NCBI GenBank assembly: GCA_019634625.1
Contig: JAHCBA010000035.1
Location: 1 to 64,000 of the forward strand
DNA length: 64,000 nt
Direction of reading: 5' to 3'
Source: Verrucomicrobiia bacterium
Lineage (GTDB): Bacteria > Verrucomicrobiota > Verrucomicrobiia > Limisphaerales > CAIMTB01
This document shows positions 1 through 9,595 of the stretch, piece by piece. The notes beneath the pieces were generated by a model. It made no database searches, was not told the origin of the DNA, and saw only the letters and a list, made by a program, of their open reading frames with translations. Position numbers and translations under genes: made by a program. Within the stretch, counting starts at the first letter, position 1, and each line of letters begins with the position of its first letter.

Positions 1-1
1 A

Positions 2-112
2 ATTAGCCCGGCATTTTGTTATTGATGATTGACGACGGCCTGCCCGCCGACTGGGAATGGCACTTCGTTCTCATAGAAAGTGCCCGACGCTATAATTTTA
101 CTGTCAATAATA
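2..112. repeat. diverged copies of the 28-bp repeat family
   Basis: Positions 2-33 read ATTAGCCCGGCATTTTGTTA followed by TTGATGATTGAC. This matches the repeat that recurs five times at 41.9-42.2 kb (consensus CATTRAGCCCGGC, then ATTTTACTATTGACC), with a few extra bases before the final GAC. A weaker resemblance lies near 82-112 (GCCCGACG, then ATTTTACTGTCAATA). The function is unknown. The family is dispersed, because its copies are about 42 kb apart. Confidence 0.5.
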
Positions 113-364
113 GGACCGACACTTTCTTTGGTGGTTTACAGACCGCGATCAGATCGTCCCCGGTGGCCCGAACGGGTCTACTGTGATGGTGTGATGGAGG
201 GGGTTCCCGGCGGCTACGTGGCGTTAACAACTTTTGGCCTGACATTCTATTTGTCTTGGACCCCGGTCGCCGAACTCTCCTCCCCACCCAACCCCGCACG
301 CCTCGACTTTCCCATCGACCGCATCGACGACGCCGGACGCCTTTTTCGCCTGGTCATTCCCTGA
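80..364 (+). CDS. hypothetical small protein or gene remnant
   Basis: This is an open frame of 94 codons with no family I recognise. It starts inside repeat-like DNA. Its last residues (DDAGRLFRLVIP) resemble the ends of secreted proteins elsewhere in the window (SARFFRVRLP near 10.9 kb, YYRLIRPE near 16.9 kb). It could therefore be the 3' scrap of a larger secreted-protein gene whose front was lost. The first residues are hydrophobic, but no convincing signal peptide or ribosome-binding site is visible. It may not be expressed. Confidence 0.25.
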   Translation: MPDAIILLSIIGPTLSLVVYRPRSDRPRWPERVYCDGVMEGVPGGYVALTTFGLTFYLSWTPVAELSSPPNPARLDFPIDRIDDAGRLFRLVIP

Positions 365-438
365 TTTCGCTTCCCGCTTCCCATCCGCCGCCCCGCGTTC
401 CCGCTCGCCCCCTGCCCCCTGCCCGCTAGCCTTCCCCC

Positions 439-1722
439 ATGTCCGGCCCCCGTGTGGTCGTCGCCGGCGGTGGCGCGGCCGGGTTCTTCGCCGCCATCGC
501 CTGCGCCGAAGCCAATCCAAACGCCTCGGTTCTGCTTCTGGAACGTTCCCCCCGGTTCCTCGCCAAGGTCCGCATCTCCGGCGGCGGGCGCTGCAATGTC
601 ACCCACGCCTGTTTCGATCCCCGCGAACTCGCCACCCGCTATCCCCGGGGCGGTCGCGCCCTCATCGGTCCCTTCCAAAAATTCCAGCCCCGCGACGCCC
701 TCGCCTGGTTCGAATCCCGCGGCGTCCCCCTCAAGACCGAACCCGATGGCCGGATGTTCCCCGTCTCCGACTCCTCAGCCACCATCGTCGATGGACTCAC
801 CCGCGCCGCCCGCACCGCCGGGGTCACGCTCCGCCACTCCTGCGGTCTCGATCGCGTCACCCGCCATCCCGACGGTGGATTCGCCCTGGTCACCTCCACT
901 GGAGAGACCCTTCACACCGACCGGTTGCTGCTTGCCCTCGGCGGACTTCGCGGTTTGGAGGCCGCCGAACCCGCCATCGCCCTCGGCCATGCCATCGAAC
1001 CCCCGGTGCCCTCCCTCTTCACCTTCCGCATCGTCTCCCCCTTCCTCCGCGATCTCCCGGGCCTCTCCGTTGATCCCGTCGAACTCTCCGTCCCCGGTCT
1101 CCGCTGGCGCGAACGCGGGCCTCTCCTGATCACTCACGCCGGACTCAGCGGCCCCGCCGTGCTGCGCCTCTCGGCCTGGGCCGCCCGCGACCTGCACCAC
1201 CTCGACTACCGGTTCCCCCTCCGCATCCACTGGGCCCCCGGCCTCGACGCCGCCGCCCTCGCCGATTCCCTCGCCCGCACCCGCGCCGCCTTTCCCGCCC
1301 GCCGCGTCGTCAATCAAGCGCCCCTTCCCCTCCCCGCCCGCCTCTGGCGCGCCCTTGCCCTCGCCCCCGATCTCACCCCGGAAACCCGCTGGGCCGAACT
1401 CCCCCGCGCCACGTCTCATCGCCTCGTCGAACGGCTCCTCCGCACCGAACTCCCGGTGGACGGCAAGAGCCTCAACAAGGACGAGTTCGTCACCTGTGGC
1501 GGCATCCGCCTGGCCGACGTGGATCTGCACACCATGGAAAGCCGCCTCTGCCCCAGCCTCCACTTTGCCGGCGAAATCCTCGACATCGACGGCCTCACCG
1601 GCGGCTTCAACTTCCAGGCCGCCTGGACCACCGGCTGGATCGCCGGCCGCGCCATCGCTGCCGCCCCTGCAACGGCCCCCTTCGCGCAGGGCCAAGGCCC
1701 GCGAGACCCCACCCACGCGTGA
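439..1722 (+). CDS. NAD(P)/FAD-dependent oxidoreductase, YhiN/HI0933 family
   Basis: This is a flavoprotein of 427 aa, the normal length for the HI0933/YhiN (BaiN-like) family. The FAD-binding GGGAAG sits at residues 10-15. The family signature SGGGRCNVTH follows at 47-56. The C-terminal FAD-contact block has FAGEILDIDGLTGG, then a GxNxQ-like segment (GFNFQAAW) and a helix. The ATG at 439 lies a few bases after a C-rich leader and fits the family N-terminus. The physiological substrate of the family is not firmly known, and reductase roles in anaerobic bile-acid metabolism have been described for one member. It stands alone ahead of the PilT-like gene, 126 bp away. Confidence 0.9.
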   Translation: MSGPRVVVAGGGAAGFFAAIACAEANPNASVLLLERSPRFLAKVRISGGGRCNVTHACFDPRELATRYPRGGRALIGPFQKFQPRDALAWFESRGVPLKTEPDGRMFPVSDSSATIVDGLTRAARTAGVTLRHSCGLDRVTRHPDGGFALVTSTGETLHTDRLLLALGGLRGLEAAEPAIALGHAIEPPVPSLFTFRIVSPFLRDLPGLSVDPVELSVPGLRWRERGPLLITHAGLSGPAVLRLSAWAARDLHHLDYRFPLRIHWAPGLDAAALADSLARTRAAFPARRVVNQAPLPLPARLWRALALAPDLTPETRWAELPRATSHRLVERLLRTELPVDGKSLNKDEFVTCGGIRLADVDLHTMESRLCPSLHFAGEILDIDGLTGGFNFQAAWTTGWIAGRAIAAAPATAPFAQGQGPRDPTHA

Positions 1723-1848
1723 TGCGGATCATGCACCCTCCCACCTCACCCCCCCCCACCACCCGGAGGACCGAACTCCGCGAGGACGCACCCACCCGAT
1801 CCCCGGGCTTGCCACATCAAGCCTACGCCCGTAGTCTCCAGGCCTCCC

Positions 1849-2970
1849 ATGGAGCAGGTCCCGCCTGACAAACCCCTCGGCCGCCTGATCGCCTGGTCCC
1901 GCCAACGCGGCGCCACCGACCTCCACGGCCGCGCCGGCCACCCCTGGATCGTCCGTGTCGAAGGACACCTCGAATCCGTTCCCCACGATGTCGCCCCCGA
2001 ACCGGACGACGTCAGCCTCCATTCCTGGCTGATCGACGCTTTCAGCCCCGCCCTCGTCGCCCGCATCGTCCAGGAACGCGAGGTGGACGCCTCCTTCCAG
2101 TTCGCCGACGTCCGGTACCGCGCCAACTTCAGCAAACAGCGCGGGCGCCAGTCGCTCTCCTTCCGCGTGGTCCCCCAGCAGCGGATGCGCCTGGAAGACT
2201 GGCAACTGCCGGAATCCCTCCGCGGCATCGCCGACCTCCCCCGCGGCCTCCTCCTCCTCACCGGCCCCACCGGCCAGGGCAAAAGCACCACCGCCCGCGC
2301 CCTCATCCAGGAACTCAACGAAACCCGCGCCCTCCGCATCGTCACCATCGAAGACCCCATCGAATACGTCTTCAACGATGCCCTCAGCCATTTCGAACAG
2401 CGCGAGGTCGGCATCGACACCGCCTCCTTCGCCGACGGCATCCGCAACGCCATGCGCCAGGATCCCGATGTCCTCTTCATCGGCGAACTCCGCGACCGCG
2501 ACAGCATCTGGGCCGGCATGCAGGCCGCCGAGACCGGCCATCTCGTCCTGAGCACCCTCCACGCCGATTCCGTCCCCCAGGCCATAGGCCGGATCCGCGA
2601 GTTCTACCCGGCCGACGAACAATCCGCCGTCAGCGCCCTCCTCGCCCGCAACCTCGCCGCCGTCGTCAACCAGCGCCTCCTCCCCAACGTCTCCGGCGGC
2701 CGAACCCCCTGTGTCGAAATCCTCCGGCGCGACGCCGGCGTCGAGGCCGCCATCGCGCAACACGAACTCCATCTCCTCCACGGCATCATCGAGGCCTCCC
2801 TCCACGTCGGCATGCATACCTTCGACCAGTACCTCATCGAACTCCTCGCCCAGGGTCTCATCACCGAACACACCGCCCGACGCTACGCCGTCCACCCTCA
2901 CGCCCTCGACATGCGGCTCCGGGGCATCCTCAATCCCCAGGCCATCCTCCGTCCCGACCCCGGACGCTGA
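1849..2970 (+). CDS. PilT/PilU-like type IV pilus ATPase
   Basis: This 373-aa AAA-type secretion ATPase is of the GspE/PilT superfamily. The N-terminal PAS-like part carries a version of the PilT opening motif (ATDLHGRAGHPWIVRVEGHL). Walker A is GPTGQGKS at 139-146, with Q where most PilT proteins have S. An IEDPIEYVF aspartate box follows. The Walker B region reads PDVLFIGELRD, then the AAETGHLVLSTLHAD histidine box. It probably powers retraction or assembly of a type IV pilus-like filament at the inner membrane. No pilB, pilC or pilM gene is adjacent, but a prepilin-like gene lies 8 kb downstream. The next gene starts 8 bp after its stop, suggesting co-transcription. Confidence 0.88.
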   Translation: MEQVPPDKPLGRLIAWSRQRGATDLHGRAGHPWIVRVEGHLESVPHDVAPEPDDVSLHSWLIDAFSPALVARIVQEREVDASFQFADVRYRANFSKQRGRQSLSFRVVPQQRMRLEDWQLPESLRGIADLPRGLLLLTGPTGQGKSTTARALIQELNETRALRIVTIEDPIEYVFNDALSHFEQREVGIDTASFADGIRNAMRQDPDVLFIGELRDRDSIWAGMQAAETGHLVLSTLHADSVPQAIGRIREFYPADEQSAVSALLARNLAAVVNQRLLPNVSGGRTPCVEILRRDAGVEAAIAQHELHLLHGIIEASLHVGMHTFDQYLIELLAQGLITEHTARRYAVHPHALDMRLRGILNPQAILRPDPGR

Positions 2971-2978
2971 ACCCGCCC

Positions 2979-3668
2979 ATGCTCGCCCTTCTCCGCATCG
3001 TCTTCGGCTTCGCGCTCTTCGCCGTCCTCGGCCGCGCTGTCGAAACCGCCGGCCCCACCCCCCGGACCGACGGCATCACCGACGCCGCCTACCTCGCTGT
3101 CGCCGTCCTCCTCGGCATCGCCAATGCCGTCGTCTGGGCCCCCTGGATCGGGCGCCTCCTCGCCGACCCCCTCACAGGTGCCTTCACCGCCGGGCATCCT
3201 GGCGACATCCGCAACAGCATCCTCCAGTTCGCCAACAAACTCGCCCATCGCGGCTGGCGTCGATGTGCCCTCCTCTTCGCCTTCCTCGACGGCATCCGCC
3301 ATCCCGACCTCCCCGGCGCCTTCGTCCTCGGCCTCCGCCACGCCCGCCCCGGCTCCTGGCTCGAAAAGGTCTTCGCCCGCGAAGTCTGGCGCTTCGACAA
3401 CGCCGAGAACTGCCTGCGCGCCTGGCACGTCTTTCGCGCCCGCGGCCTCCATCCACCCCCCCATCGCCGCCCCGAGGTCCATCTCCTCATCCTCTCCGCC
3501 CAGCGCGAACGCCTCCCCGATCCCGAACGCCTCGAAGTCCCCCCAGCCCCGCCTCCACCCCCGCCCGAACGCGATCCGCGCATCCGCCTCTTCCAAAGCC
3601 ATCCTCCCCCAGCCGGAACCCCACCCAGCCCCAGCCCCGGCCAGGACCCGCCGTCCCCAGGCCGCTGA
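2979..3668 (+). CDS. hypothetical membrane protein with proline-rich tail
   Basis: This 229-aa protein is of unknown family. It has a hydrophobic N-terminus (about 1-20) and a second hydrophobic segment (about 35-58), so two membrane helices are likely. A soluble middle part is rich in Arg and Trp. From about residue 188 the tail is very proline-rich (PPAPPPPPPERDPR). It begins 8 bp after the PilT-like gene and ends 7 bp before the nuclease-fold gene, so the three probably form one operon. The proline tail may be a flexible spacer or cell-wall linker; that is a guess. Confidence 0.6.
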   Translation: MLALLRIVFGFALFAVLGRAVETAGPTPRTDGITDAAYLAVAVLLGIANAVVWAPWIGRLLADPLTGAFTAGHPGDIRNSILQFANKLAHRGWRRCALLFAFLDGIRHPDLPGAFVLGLRHARPGSWLEKVFAREVWRFDNAENCLRAWHVFRARGLHPPPHRRPEVHLLILSAQRERLPDPERLEVPPAPPPPPPERDPRIRLFQSHPPPAGTPPSPSPGQDPPSPGR

Positions 3669-3675
3669 TCCCGCC

Positions 3676-4269
3676 ATGTTCTGGTTCCTGCACTACGCCA
3701 CCAAGGCCGCCCTCGGCCTCGCCCTCCTCGGCCTCGCCGCCCTGCTCTACCTCCATCGCCACTGGTTCGAACCCGCCGACGCCTGGGTCGAAACCCTCCG
3801 CCGCACCCGCACCGAAACCGTCCCCGTCCTCGGCCAGACCACCGGCATCGTCGTCCGCCTCCCCACCGGCGATTCCGTCGCCCTGCGCACCGCCAACGCC
3901 ACGGTCGAAACCTACCGCCTCAATGGCATCGTCGCCCCTCCCTGGTCCCGCAACCCCCTCAGCGAACGCGCACGCACCTTCCGCCGCACCCGCGACGCCC
4001 TCGCCTCCCTCGTCCTCTCCAACGAAGTCCGCATCGCCTACACCTTCCATGTCCCCGGTCGCGGCGGCTCCGGCTCCCTCTACCGCGACGGCACCAACAT
4101 CGCCCTCCCCCTCCTCCGCGAGGGTCACGTCATCGTCCATCAACCCTCCCTCCACGCCGTCCCCGTCCTCGACCAGGTCCAGTTGCTCGCCGCCGAAAAG
4201 GCCGCCCGCGACGCCGCCCGCGGCGTCTGGTCCGACCCCAATACCCTCGCCGCCCTCCGTGATCCTTGA
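3676..4269 (+). CDS. membrane-anchored staphylococcal-nuclease-fold protein, probably inactive
   Basis: This 197-aa protein has one N-terminal membrane helix (about 9-27, ALGLALLGLAALLYLHRH), then a domain resembling SNase-like (thermonuclease) OB folds. A region like the family LxGIDxPE motif reads YRLNGIVAPP, so the metal-binding Asp and catalytic Glu appear replaced by Val and Pro. The AARGVW near the end matches the usual A(R)xxxxGLW closing motif. I infer a substrate-binding or degenerate nuclease rather than an active enzyme. The ATG at 3676 is chosen because the open frame further upstream only reads through the previous gene in another frame. Confidence 0.6.
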   Translation: MFWFLHYATKAALGLALLGLAALLYLHRHWFEPADAWVETLRRTRTETVPVLGQTTGIVVRLPTGDSVALRTANATVETYRLNGIVAPPWSRNPLSERARTFRRTRDALASLVLSNEVRIAYTFHVPGRGGSGSLYRDGTNIALPLLREGHVIVHQPSLHAVPVLDQVQLLAAEKAARDAARGVWSDPNTLAALRDP

Positions 4270-4347
4270 ACGATCTGCATCCCGCCCGCCTCGCCGCAGC
4301 TCCGGCCATTTCTCCCGTTGGATACGACCGGACGAAAAGCACCAGCG

Positions 4348-5049
4348 ATGAGCGACAGCGCCACACCAGCACCGGTCGAGATGCCGCACGTGGAGATTTA
4401 CACTGACGGCGGGTGCGAACCGAACCCTGGGCCGGGCGGTTATGGGACCGTGCTCATTCATCCCAGGAAACGTGCCGAGATCAGCGGCGGATTTCGCAAT
4501 ACCACCAATAACCGGATGGAAATCTTCGCCGCCATCGCGGGGCTGGAATTGTTGAAGGTCCCTTGCAGGGTGACGCTTTACAGCGACTCGCAGTATGTCG
4601 TGAAGGCGATGTCGGATGGGTGGTTGGTGGCGTGGAAACGGAAGGGCTGGTGGCGCACCCGGACCGAACGCCCCGAGAATGTGGATCTATGGCGGCGCCT
4701 GGACGCACTGTGCCAGACGCACCAGGTGGAGTTCCGCTGGGTGAAAGGGCACGCGGGGCATCCGGAGAATGAGCGGTGCGATCAACTCGCGATGGTCGCC
4801 CTGCGCCAGCCCGGTCTCCCGGTGGACGACGGTTACGAGAAGAAGTCCGAAACCGACCGCGTCCGCCCCGACATGCAGGAAGGCGAGCCGTGCGGGAAAT
4901 GTTCGACGCCGATCATCAAGCAGACGTCGAGGAAGAAGCCGAAGGGCGATTCCTATTACGAGTACTACTTGTGGTGTCCCAGGTGCCACACGACGTACAC
5001 GATTGAATCTGCCAAACGATCCTTGGAGCAGTCGCCTTCGCTCTTCTGA
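4348..5049 (+). CDS. rnhA: ribonuclease HI with C-terminal zinc ribbon
   Basis: This 233-aa RNase HI cleaves the RNA strand of RNA-DNA hybrids in the cytoplasm. The catalytic acidic residues are in place: D20 (YTDGGCEPNPGPGG), E58 (NRMEIFAA), D80 (YSDSQY) and D145 (NERCDQLA), with the VKGHAGHPEN loop before the last. The usual enzyme is about 150 aa. Here about 75 more residues follow, carrying CGKC (182-185) and CPRC (210-213), which look like a four-cysteine zinc ribbon. The ATG at 4348 is preferred over 4318 because the family core begins shortly after it. Codon use is less C-loaded than in the upstream genes. Confidence 0.92.
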   Translation: MSDSATPAPVEMPHVEIYTDGGCEPNPGPGGYGTVLIHPRKRAEISGGFRNTTNNRMEIFAAIAGLELLKVPCRVTLYSDSQYVVKAMSDGWLVAWKRKGWWRTRTERPENVDLWRRLDALCQTHQVEFRWVKGHAGHPENERCDQLAMVALRQPGLPVDDGYEKKSETDRVRPDMQEGEPCGKCSTPIIKQTSRKKPKGDSYYEYYLWCPRCHTTYTIESAKRSLEQSPSLF

Positions 5050-5293
5050 ATTTCAGGCCAATGACCCACCCACTGAAGCCATGGCATCCCGGCATGGCCG
5101 GATCGCCCTGACGGCCTTGCCAGGGCTTGGTGGCGCAGACGCATGAGCCGGCACCGAGGGTGAACGTCGGGGAGGGAATACCGATCCGGGCAGGAGTCCG
5201 GGGAAGACTCGGTCGGGAGGAGAGCGCGGATTGATTTCGATCCCCGCCGCCGTCACCGGCAGGATTGAGGAGTGCGCGGTTAAACGCTAATCC

Positions 5294-6448
5294 ATGGACA
5301 TGAATCGAGTCGCCATCCAACCGCAGTTGGTACACTGGGCGTGCGAACGCGCAGGGATTGATGCGGCTGACTTGGCGGGCAAATTTCCGCAACTGTCGGA
5401 TTGGTTGGCCGGGGCGGCACAACCGACGCTGAAGCAGTTGGAAGCGCTCGCGAAGACGACGCACACGCCAGTGGGTTATCTCTTTCTGCCCGAACCGCCA
5501 GTGGAGACGATTCCCATCCCGGACTTCCGCACGCCGGGCAACGAGCGCATCGGGCATCCTTCGCCGAACTTGCTGGATACCATCTACGTCTGCCAGCAAC
5601 GGCAGGAATGGTTTCGGAACTACGCCCGCTCCATGGGCGAGCAGCCGCTGGCGTTTGTCGGCTCGGCCCGGGTGCAGGATGACGTGGTGTCCAGCGCCGC
5701 GCGCATCCGGTCGGAACTGGGCTTCTCCGTCGAGGCACGGCGGCGGATGGCGACCTGGACCGACGCGCTGCGGCATTTCATCGAACAGGCCGACGGGCTG
5801 GGCATACTCGTGATGTGCAATGCGGTGGTTCATAACAACAATCACCGGCATTTGGATCCTCAGGAGTTCCGCGGGTTTGCCATGGCCGATGACCTTGCAC
5901 CGCTGGTGTTCATCAACGGCGCGGATACCAAGGCGGCACAGATGTTCACGCTGGCGCATGAACTGGCGCACATCTGGGCGGGGGAATCGGCAGTGTCGGA
6001 TTCCCAACCGACCACCGTTCCCGTTCAACAGGTGGAGCGCTGGTGCAACGAGGTTGCCGCTGAATTGCTGGTGCCGCTCGACGCCATGCGGCAGGCCTAC
6101 CATCCCGACCGGGAGTTGAAGGAGGAAGCATGCAGGTTGGCCCATCGCTTCAAAGTGAGCACGTTGGTCATCTTGCGCCGCATCCTGGATGCAGGTGGGC
6201 TGACGCAGGAGGAATTCCGGGAAGCGTATCACGCGGAAGTGGCCAGATTGCGGGCAATTCCGCGCAGAAGCGGAGGCAACTTCTATCTGACCCAGGCGGC
6301 GCGGGTGGGCAAACGCTTCGCGACGGCACTATGTGCCAGCACACTGGAGGGCCAGACCCGCTACACGGATACGTTCCGAATGCTCGGGTTCTCCAAGCTG
6401 GCGACGCTTAAGGAATTGGAGCGCAGCCTCGGAGTAGGGGTCGCATGA
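5294..6448 (+). CDS. ImmA/IrrE-type metallopeptidase with N-terminal XRE-like region
   Basis: This 384-aa protein belongs to the COG2856 (ImmA/IrrE) family. Residues 1-67 look like a worn XRE helix-turn-helix segment (LAGKFPQLSDWLAG, then PTLKQLEALAK and LFLPEPP). The zinc peptidase motif is HELAH at 222-226, with the likely third ligand E253 in NEVAAELLVP. Family members cut repressors or antitoxins to switch on defence or mobile-element genes. It overlaps the next gene by four bases (ATGA), so the pair is translationally coupled. The pairing of COG2856 with a DUF4411 PIN protein is a known toxin-antitoxin-like arrangement. Confidence 0.9.
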   Translation: MDMNRVAIQPQLVHWACERAGIDAADLAGKFPQLSDWLAGAAQPTLKQLEALAKTTHTPVGYLFLPEPPVETIPIPDFRTPGNERIGHPSPNLLDTIYVCQQRQEWFRNYARSMGEQPLAFVGSARVQDDVVSSAARIRSELGFSVEARRRMATWTDALRHFIEQADGLGILVMCNAVVHNNNHRHLDPQEFRGFAMADDLAPLVFINGADTKAAQMFTLAHELAHIWAGESAVSDSQPTTVPVQQVERWCNEVAAELLVPLDAMRQAYHPDRELKEEACRLAHRFKVSTLVILRRILDAGGLTQEEFREAYHAEVARLRAIPRRSGGNFYLTQAARVGKRFATALCASTLEGQTRYTDTFRMLGFSKLATLKELERSLGVGVA

Positions 6449-6939
6449 AATACCTTCTCGACTCGGACGTTTTCATTCAGGCCAAGAACCTGCACTACGG
6501 CTTGGATTTCTGCCCGGCCTTCTGGGATTGGCTGGTTGCCTCGAACACTTCCGGGCTGGTCTTCAGCATTGAGAAAGCAGGCGATGAAATTGAAGCTGGT
6601 GCTGATGAACTGGCGGGCTGGGCCGCCGCCCGTGCGGATGGATTCTTTCTCAAACCCTACTCACCCATCCTGCCGGCCCTGAGCACCGTGAGCAGATGGG
6701 CTGCCGGCCAGAACTACGAACCGGCAGCGGTAAGCACCTTCCTGCAACAGGCAGATTTCTACCTCGTGGCGCACGCGCTCGCTCACGGCTTTGTGGTCGT
6801 GACCCACGAAGTCGCCGCGGCTTCAACGAAGCGAATCAAGATTCCCAACGCCTGCATTGGCGTTGGCGTGAAGTGCATGAGCCCGTTTGAAATGTTGCGC
6901 CGCGAGCGGGCGCGGTTCGTCCTTGGATCTTGTTCATGA
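6445..6939 (+). CDS. DUF4411 family PIN-domain protein (putative toxin)
   Basis: This 164-aa protein begins YLLDSDVFIQAKN, the typical start of DUF4411 PIN-like proteins. Acidic residues follow as expected for a metal-dependent RNase (E53 and D55 area, D97), with VVTHEVAA near residue 114. PIN domains of this kind are often RNase toxins. The coupled ImmA/IrrE gene upstream (ATGA overlap) is the probable partner or regulator. No activity can be read from sequence alone. Only a repeat-bearing spacer follows before mgtE. Confidence 0.85.
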   Translation: MKYLLDSDVFIQAKNLHYGLDFCPAFWDWLVASNTSGLVFSIEKAGDEIEAGADELAGWAAARADGFFLKPYSPILPALSTVSRWAAGQNYEPAAVSTFLQQADFYLVAHALAHGFVVVTHEVAAASTKRIKIPNACIGVGVKCMSPFEMLRRERARFVLGSCS

Positions 6940-7352
6940 ACGAGACCAACGAACGCGCCGTCGAGAACTAACATGAGAAAGTCCTGCCGACGCGCGCCGG
7001 CTGGATGTCCGGCAGCAGCATCGGCAAGATTGCTGCGCAGACAACACTCGAAAGCTGATCCATGGCAGCGCGATGCCCCTTGAGTGCCTCGCGCGCAACT
7101 CGCAGAGGTTCGAGTCCCCGGATGGCCCCGGGCATCCCGTCGTTGTGGGTAGAGGTGCGGACTCAGCGAAGCATCGCCTCGGAGGGCCGAGTTCCACGAG
7201 GCCGCAACGGTGTGGAGCGTTGGGTCGAGGACTCGCGGAGCTCGTCCCTCCGATTCGCCGCCTCCTCACCCACAACTACGGGATGCACCGCGGATTGCCC
7301 CCGGCTGCGGCTCCGCCTTCCCTCCCACCGCGCCCTCGGCTATCACCCCGGG
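6940..7352. repeat. spacer with a nested palindromic element (7132-7286)
   Basis: This gene-free spacer lies before mgtE. It holds a 155-bp element with outer arms GCATCCCGTCGTTGTGGGT (7132-7150) and CCCACAACTACGGGATGC (7269-7286), which are near-perfect complements. Inside is an inner pair, GGAGGGCCGAGTTCCACGAG and CTCGCGGAGCTCGTCCCTCC, which can also base-pair. The same design recurs at 43671-43825 and 49392-49550. A GGTTCGAGTCCC stretch near 7108 recalls a tRNA T-arm, but no tRNA can be built around it. Confidence 0.75.
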
Positions 7353-8720
7353 ATGATCGGGCGACTCATCGGGCCGGAGCTGGAAGAGATGATCGAGGCG
7401 CGGGCGTTCCATGACCTTCGCGACGTGCTCATCGAGTTCCCGGTCGCCGACATCGCCGAGATCCTCGGCGACCTCGATGCCGACCGGCAGGCCATCCTCT
7501 TCCGCATCCTCCCCAGCGATCTCGCCGCCGAGGTCTTCGATCACCTCGACGTCGAAAACCAGCGCCGCCTCCTCCGCGCCCTCGGCACCGAGCAGGTCGC
7601 CCAGATCCTCAACGATCTCCCCCCGGACGACCGCACCAACATCCTCGAGGAACTGCCGGCCCAGATGACCCAGCAGCTTCTCACGCTGCTTTCCCCCGAC
7701 GAACAGCGCATCGCCCGGACCCTCCTGGGCTTCCCCGAGGACTCCATCGGCCGGCGCATGACGCCGGAATACGTCTCGATCCAGCGCCATTGGTCCATCG
7801 CCGAAGTCCTGGCCCACCTGCGCCGCGTCGGACGCGACCGCGAAACCCTCAACCAGCTCTTCGTCATCGACGCCCAGGGGCACCTCGAAGGCGAAGTCCG
7901 CCTCCGCGACCTGGTCGTCCACGAACTGAACCAGCCGGTCGCCGACCTGATCGAACCGCCCCAATGCGTTCTCCGTGCCACCGACGACCAGGAATCCGCG
8001 GTCGCCGCCTTCAAGAAGTACGACCGCACCACCCTCCCCGTCGTCGATTCCCGCAACCTCCTCGCCGGCGTCGTCACCGTGGACGACGTGCTCGATCTCG
8101 CCGAGGAGGAGGCGACCGAGGACATCCACAAGAGCGTCGGCATCCAACCCCTGGTGGGCAGCCTCCTGCACGCCCGCTTCAGCGATCTCTACTCCCGCCG
8201 CATCGGCTGGCTGGTCCTGCTGGTCTTCGTCAATCTCCTCTCCGGCGCCGGCATCGCCCTCCACGAAGGCCTCATCGAATCGGTCGTGGCCCTCGTGTTC
8301 TTCCTCCCACTCCTCATCGGCAGCGGCGGAAACGCCGGCGCACAGGCCGCCACCCTCGTTGTCCGCGGCCTTGCCCTCGGCGAAGTCCGCACCCGCGACT
8401 ACCCCCGCCTCGCCCTTCGCGAAATGATGGTCTCCCTCCTCCTCGGCCTCTCCATGGCCTGGGCGGTCTTTCTCCTCGGCTGGTGGCGCTCCGGCCCCGC
8501 CGTCGCCTGGGCCGTCTCCCTCGCCATGGTCTCGATCGTCTTCATCGCCAGCCTGGTCGGCATGACCCTCCCCTTCATCCTCAACCGGCTCCGCCTCGAT
8601 CCGGCCACCGCCAGCGCCCCGCTCGTCACCTCCCTCGCCGACATCTTCGGCGTCCTCATCTACTTCGCCATCGCCAAGGCCATCCTCGGCCTCTCCCATC
8701 CCCCTCCCGTCGTCGGCTAA
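7353..8720 (+). CDS. mgtE: magnesium transporter MgtE
   Basis: This 455-aa inner-membrane Mg2+ channel has the usual MgtE length. The N-terminal superhelical domain is residues 1 to about 120, built from repeated helical hairpins (PVADIAEILGDL, then LPPDDRTNILEEL). It is followed by two CBS domains that sense Mg2+. The membrane domain starts near residue 270. It holds the diagnostic FLPLLIGSGGNAGAQAAT and the pore-lining DPATASAPLVTSLADIFGV. The ATG at 7353 is chosen because the 97 codons upstream in the same frame lie in the palindromic repeat. No M-box riboswitch is evident in the leader. Confidence 0.93.
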   Translation: MIGRLIGPELEEMIEARAFHDLRDVLIEFPVADIAEILGDLDADRQAILFRILPSDLAAEVFDHLDVENQRRLLRALGTEQVAQILNDLPPDDRTNILEELPAQMTQQLLTLLSPDEQRIARTLLGFPEDSIGRRMTPEYVSIQRHWSIAEVLAHLRRVGRDRETLNQLFVIDAQGHLEGEVRLRDLVVHELNQPVADLIEPPQCVLRATDDQESAVAAFKKYDRTTLPVVDSRNLLAGVVTVDDVLDLAEEEATEDIHKSVGIQPLVGSLLHARFSDLYSRRIGWLVLLVFVNLLSGAGIALHEGLIESVVALVFFLPLLIGSGGNAGAQAATLVVRGLALGEVRTRDYPRLALREMMVSLLLGLSMAWAVFLLGWWRSGPAVAWAVSLAMVSIVFIASLVGMTLPFILNRLRLDPATASAPLVTSLADIFGVLIYFAIAKAILGLSHPPPVVG

Positions 8721-8845
8721 CGCTCCTGCTCGCGCCACCCCGGCGCCCAGGACAAGTCCCCGACAACCTTCGGCACGACGCCGAAGGCACGGCCCCCCGC
8801 GCCCGGTCACCCTCCTGTCCCGCGCCCCGGCGCCACAACCCATCC

Positions 8846-9559
<714 letters not shown>

Positions 9560-9595
9560 CCGAGCCGATCCCTCCCGCCCTGCCCCTCCCAACCC

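Noticed and set aside
7100-7130. GGTTCGAGTCCC resembling a tRNA T-arm
   Set aside because: The flanking bases do not form the 5-bp T stem or a 7-bp acceptor stem, and no anticodon or D arm can be placed upstream.
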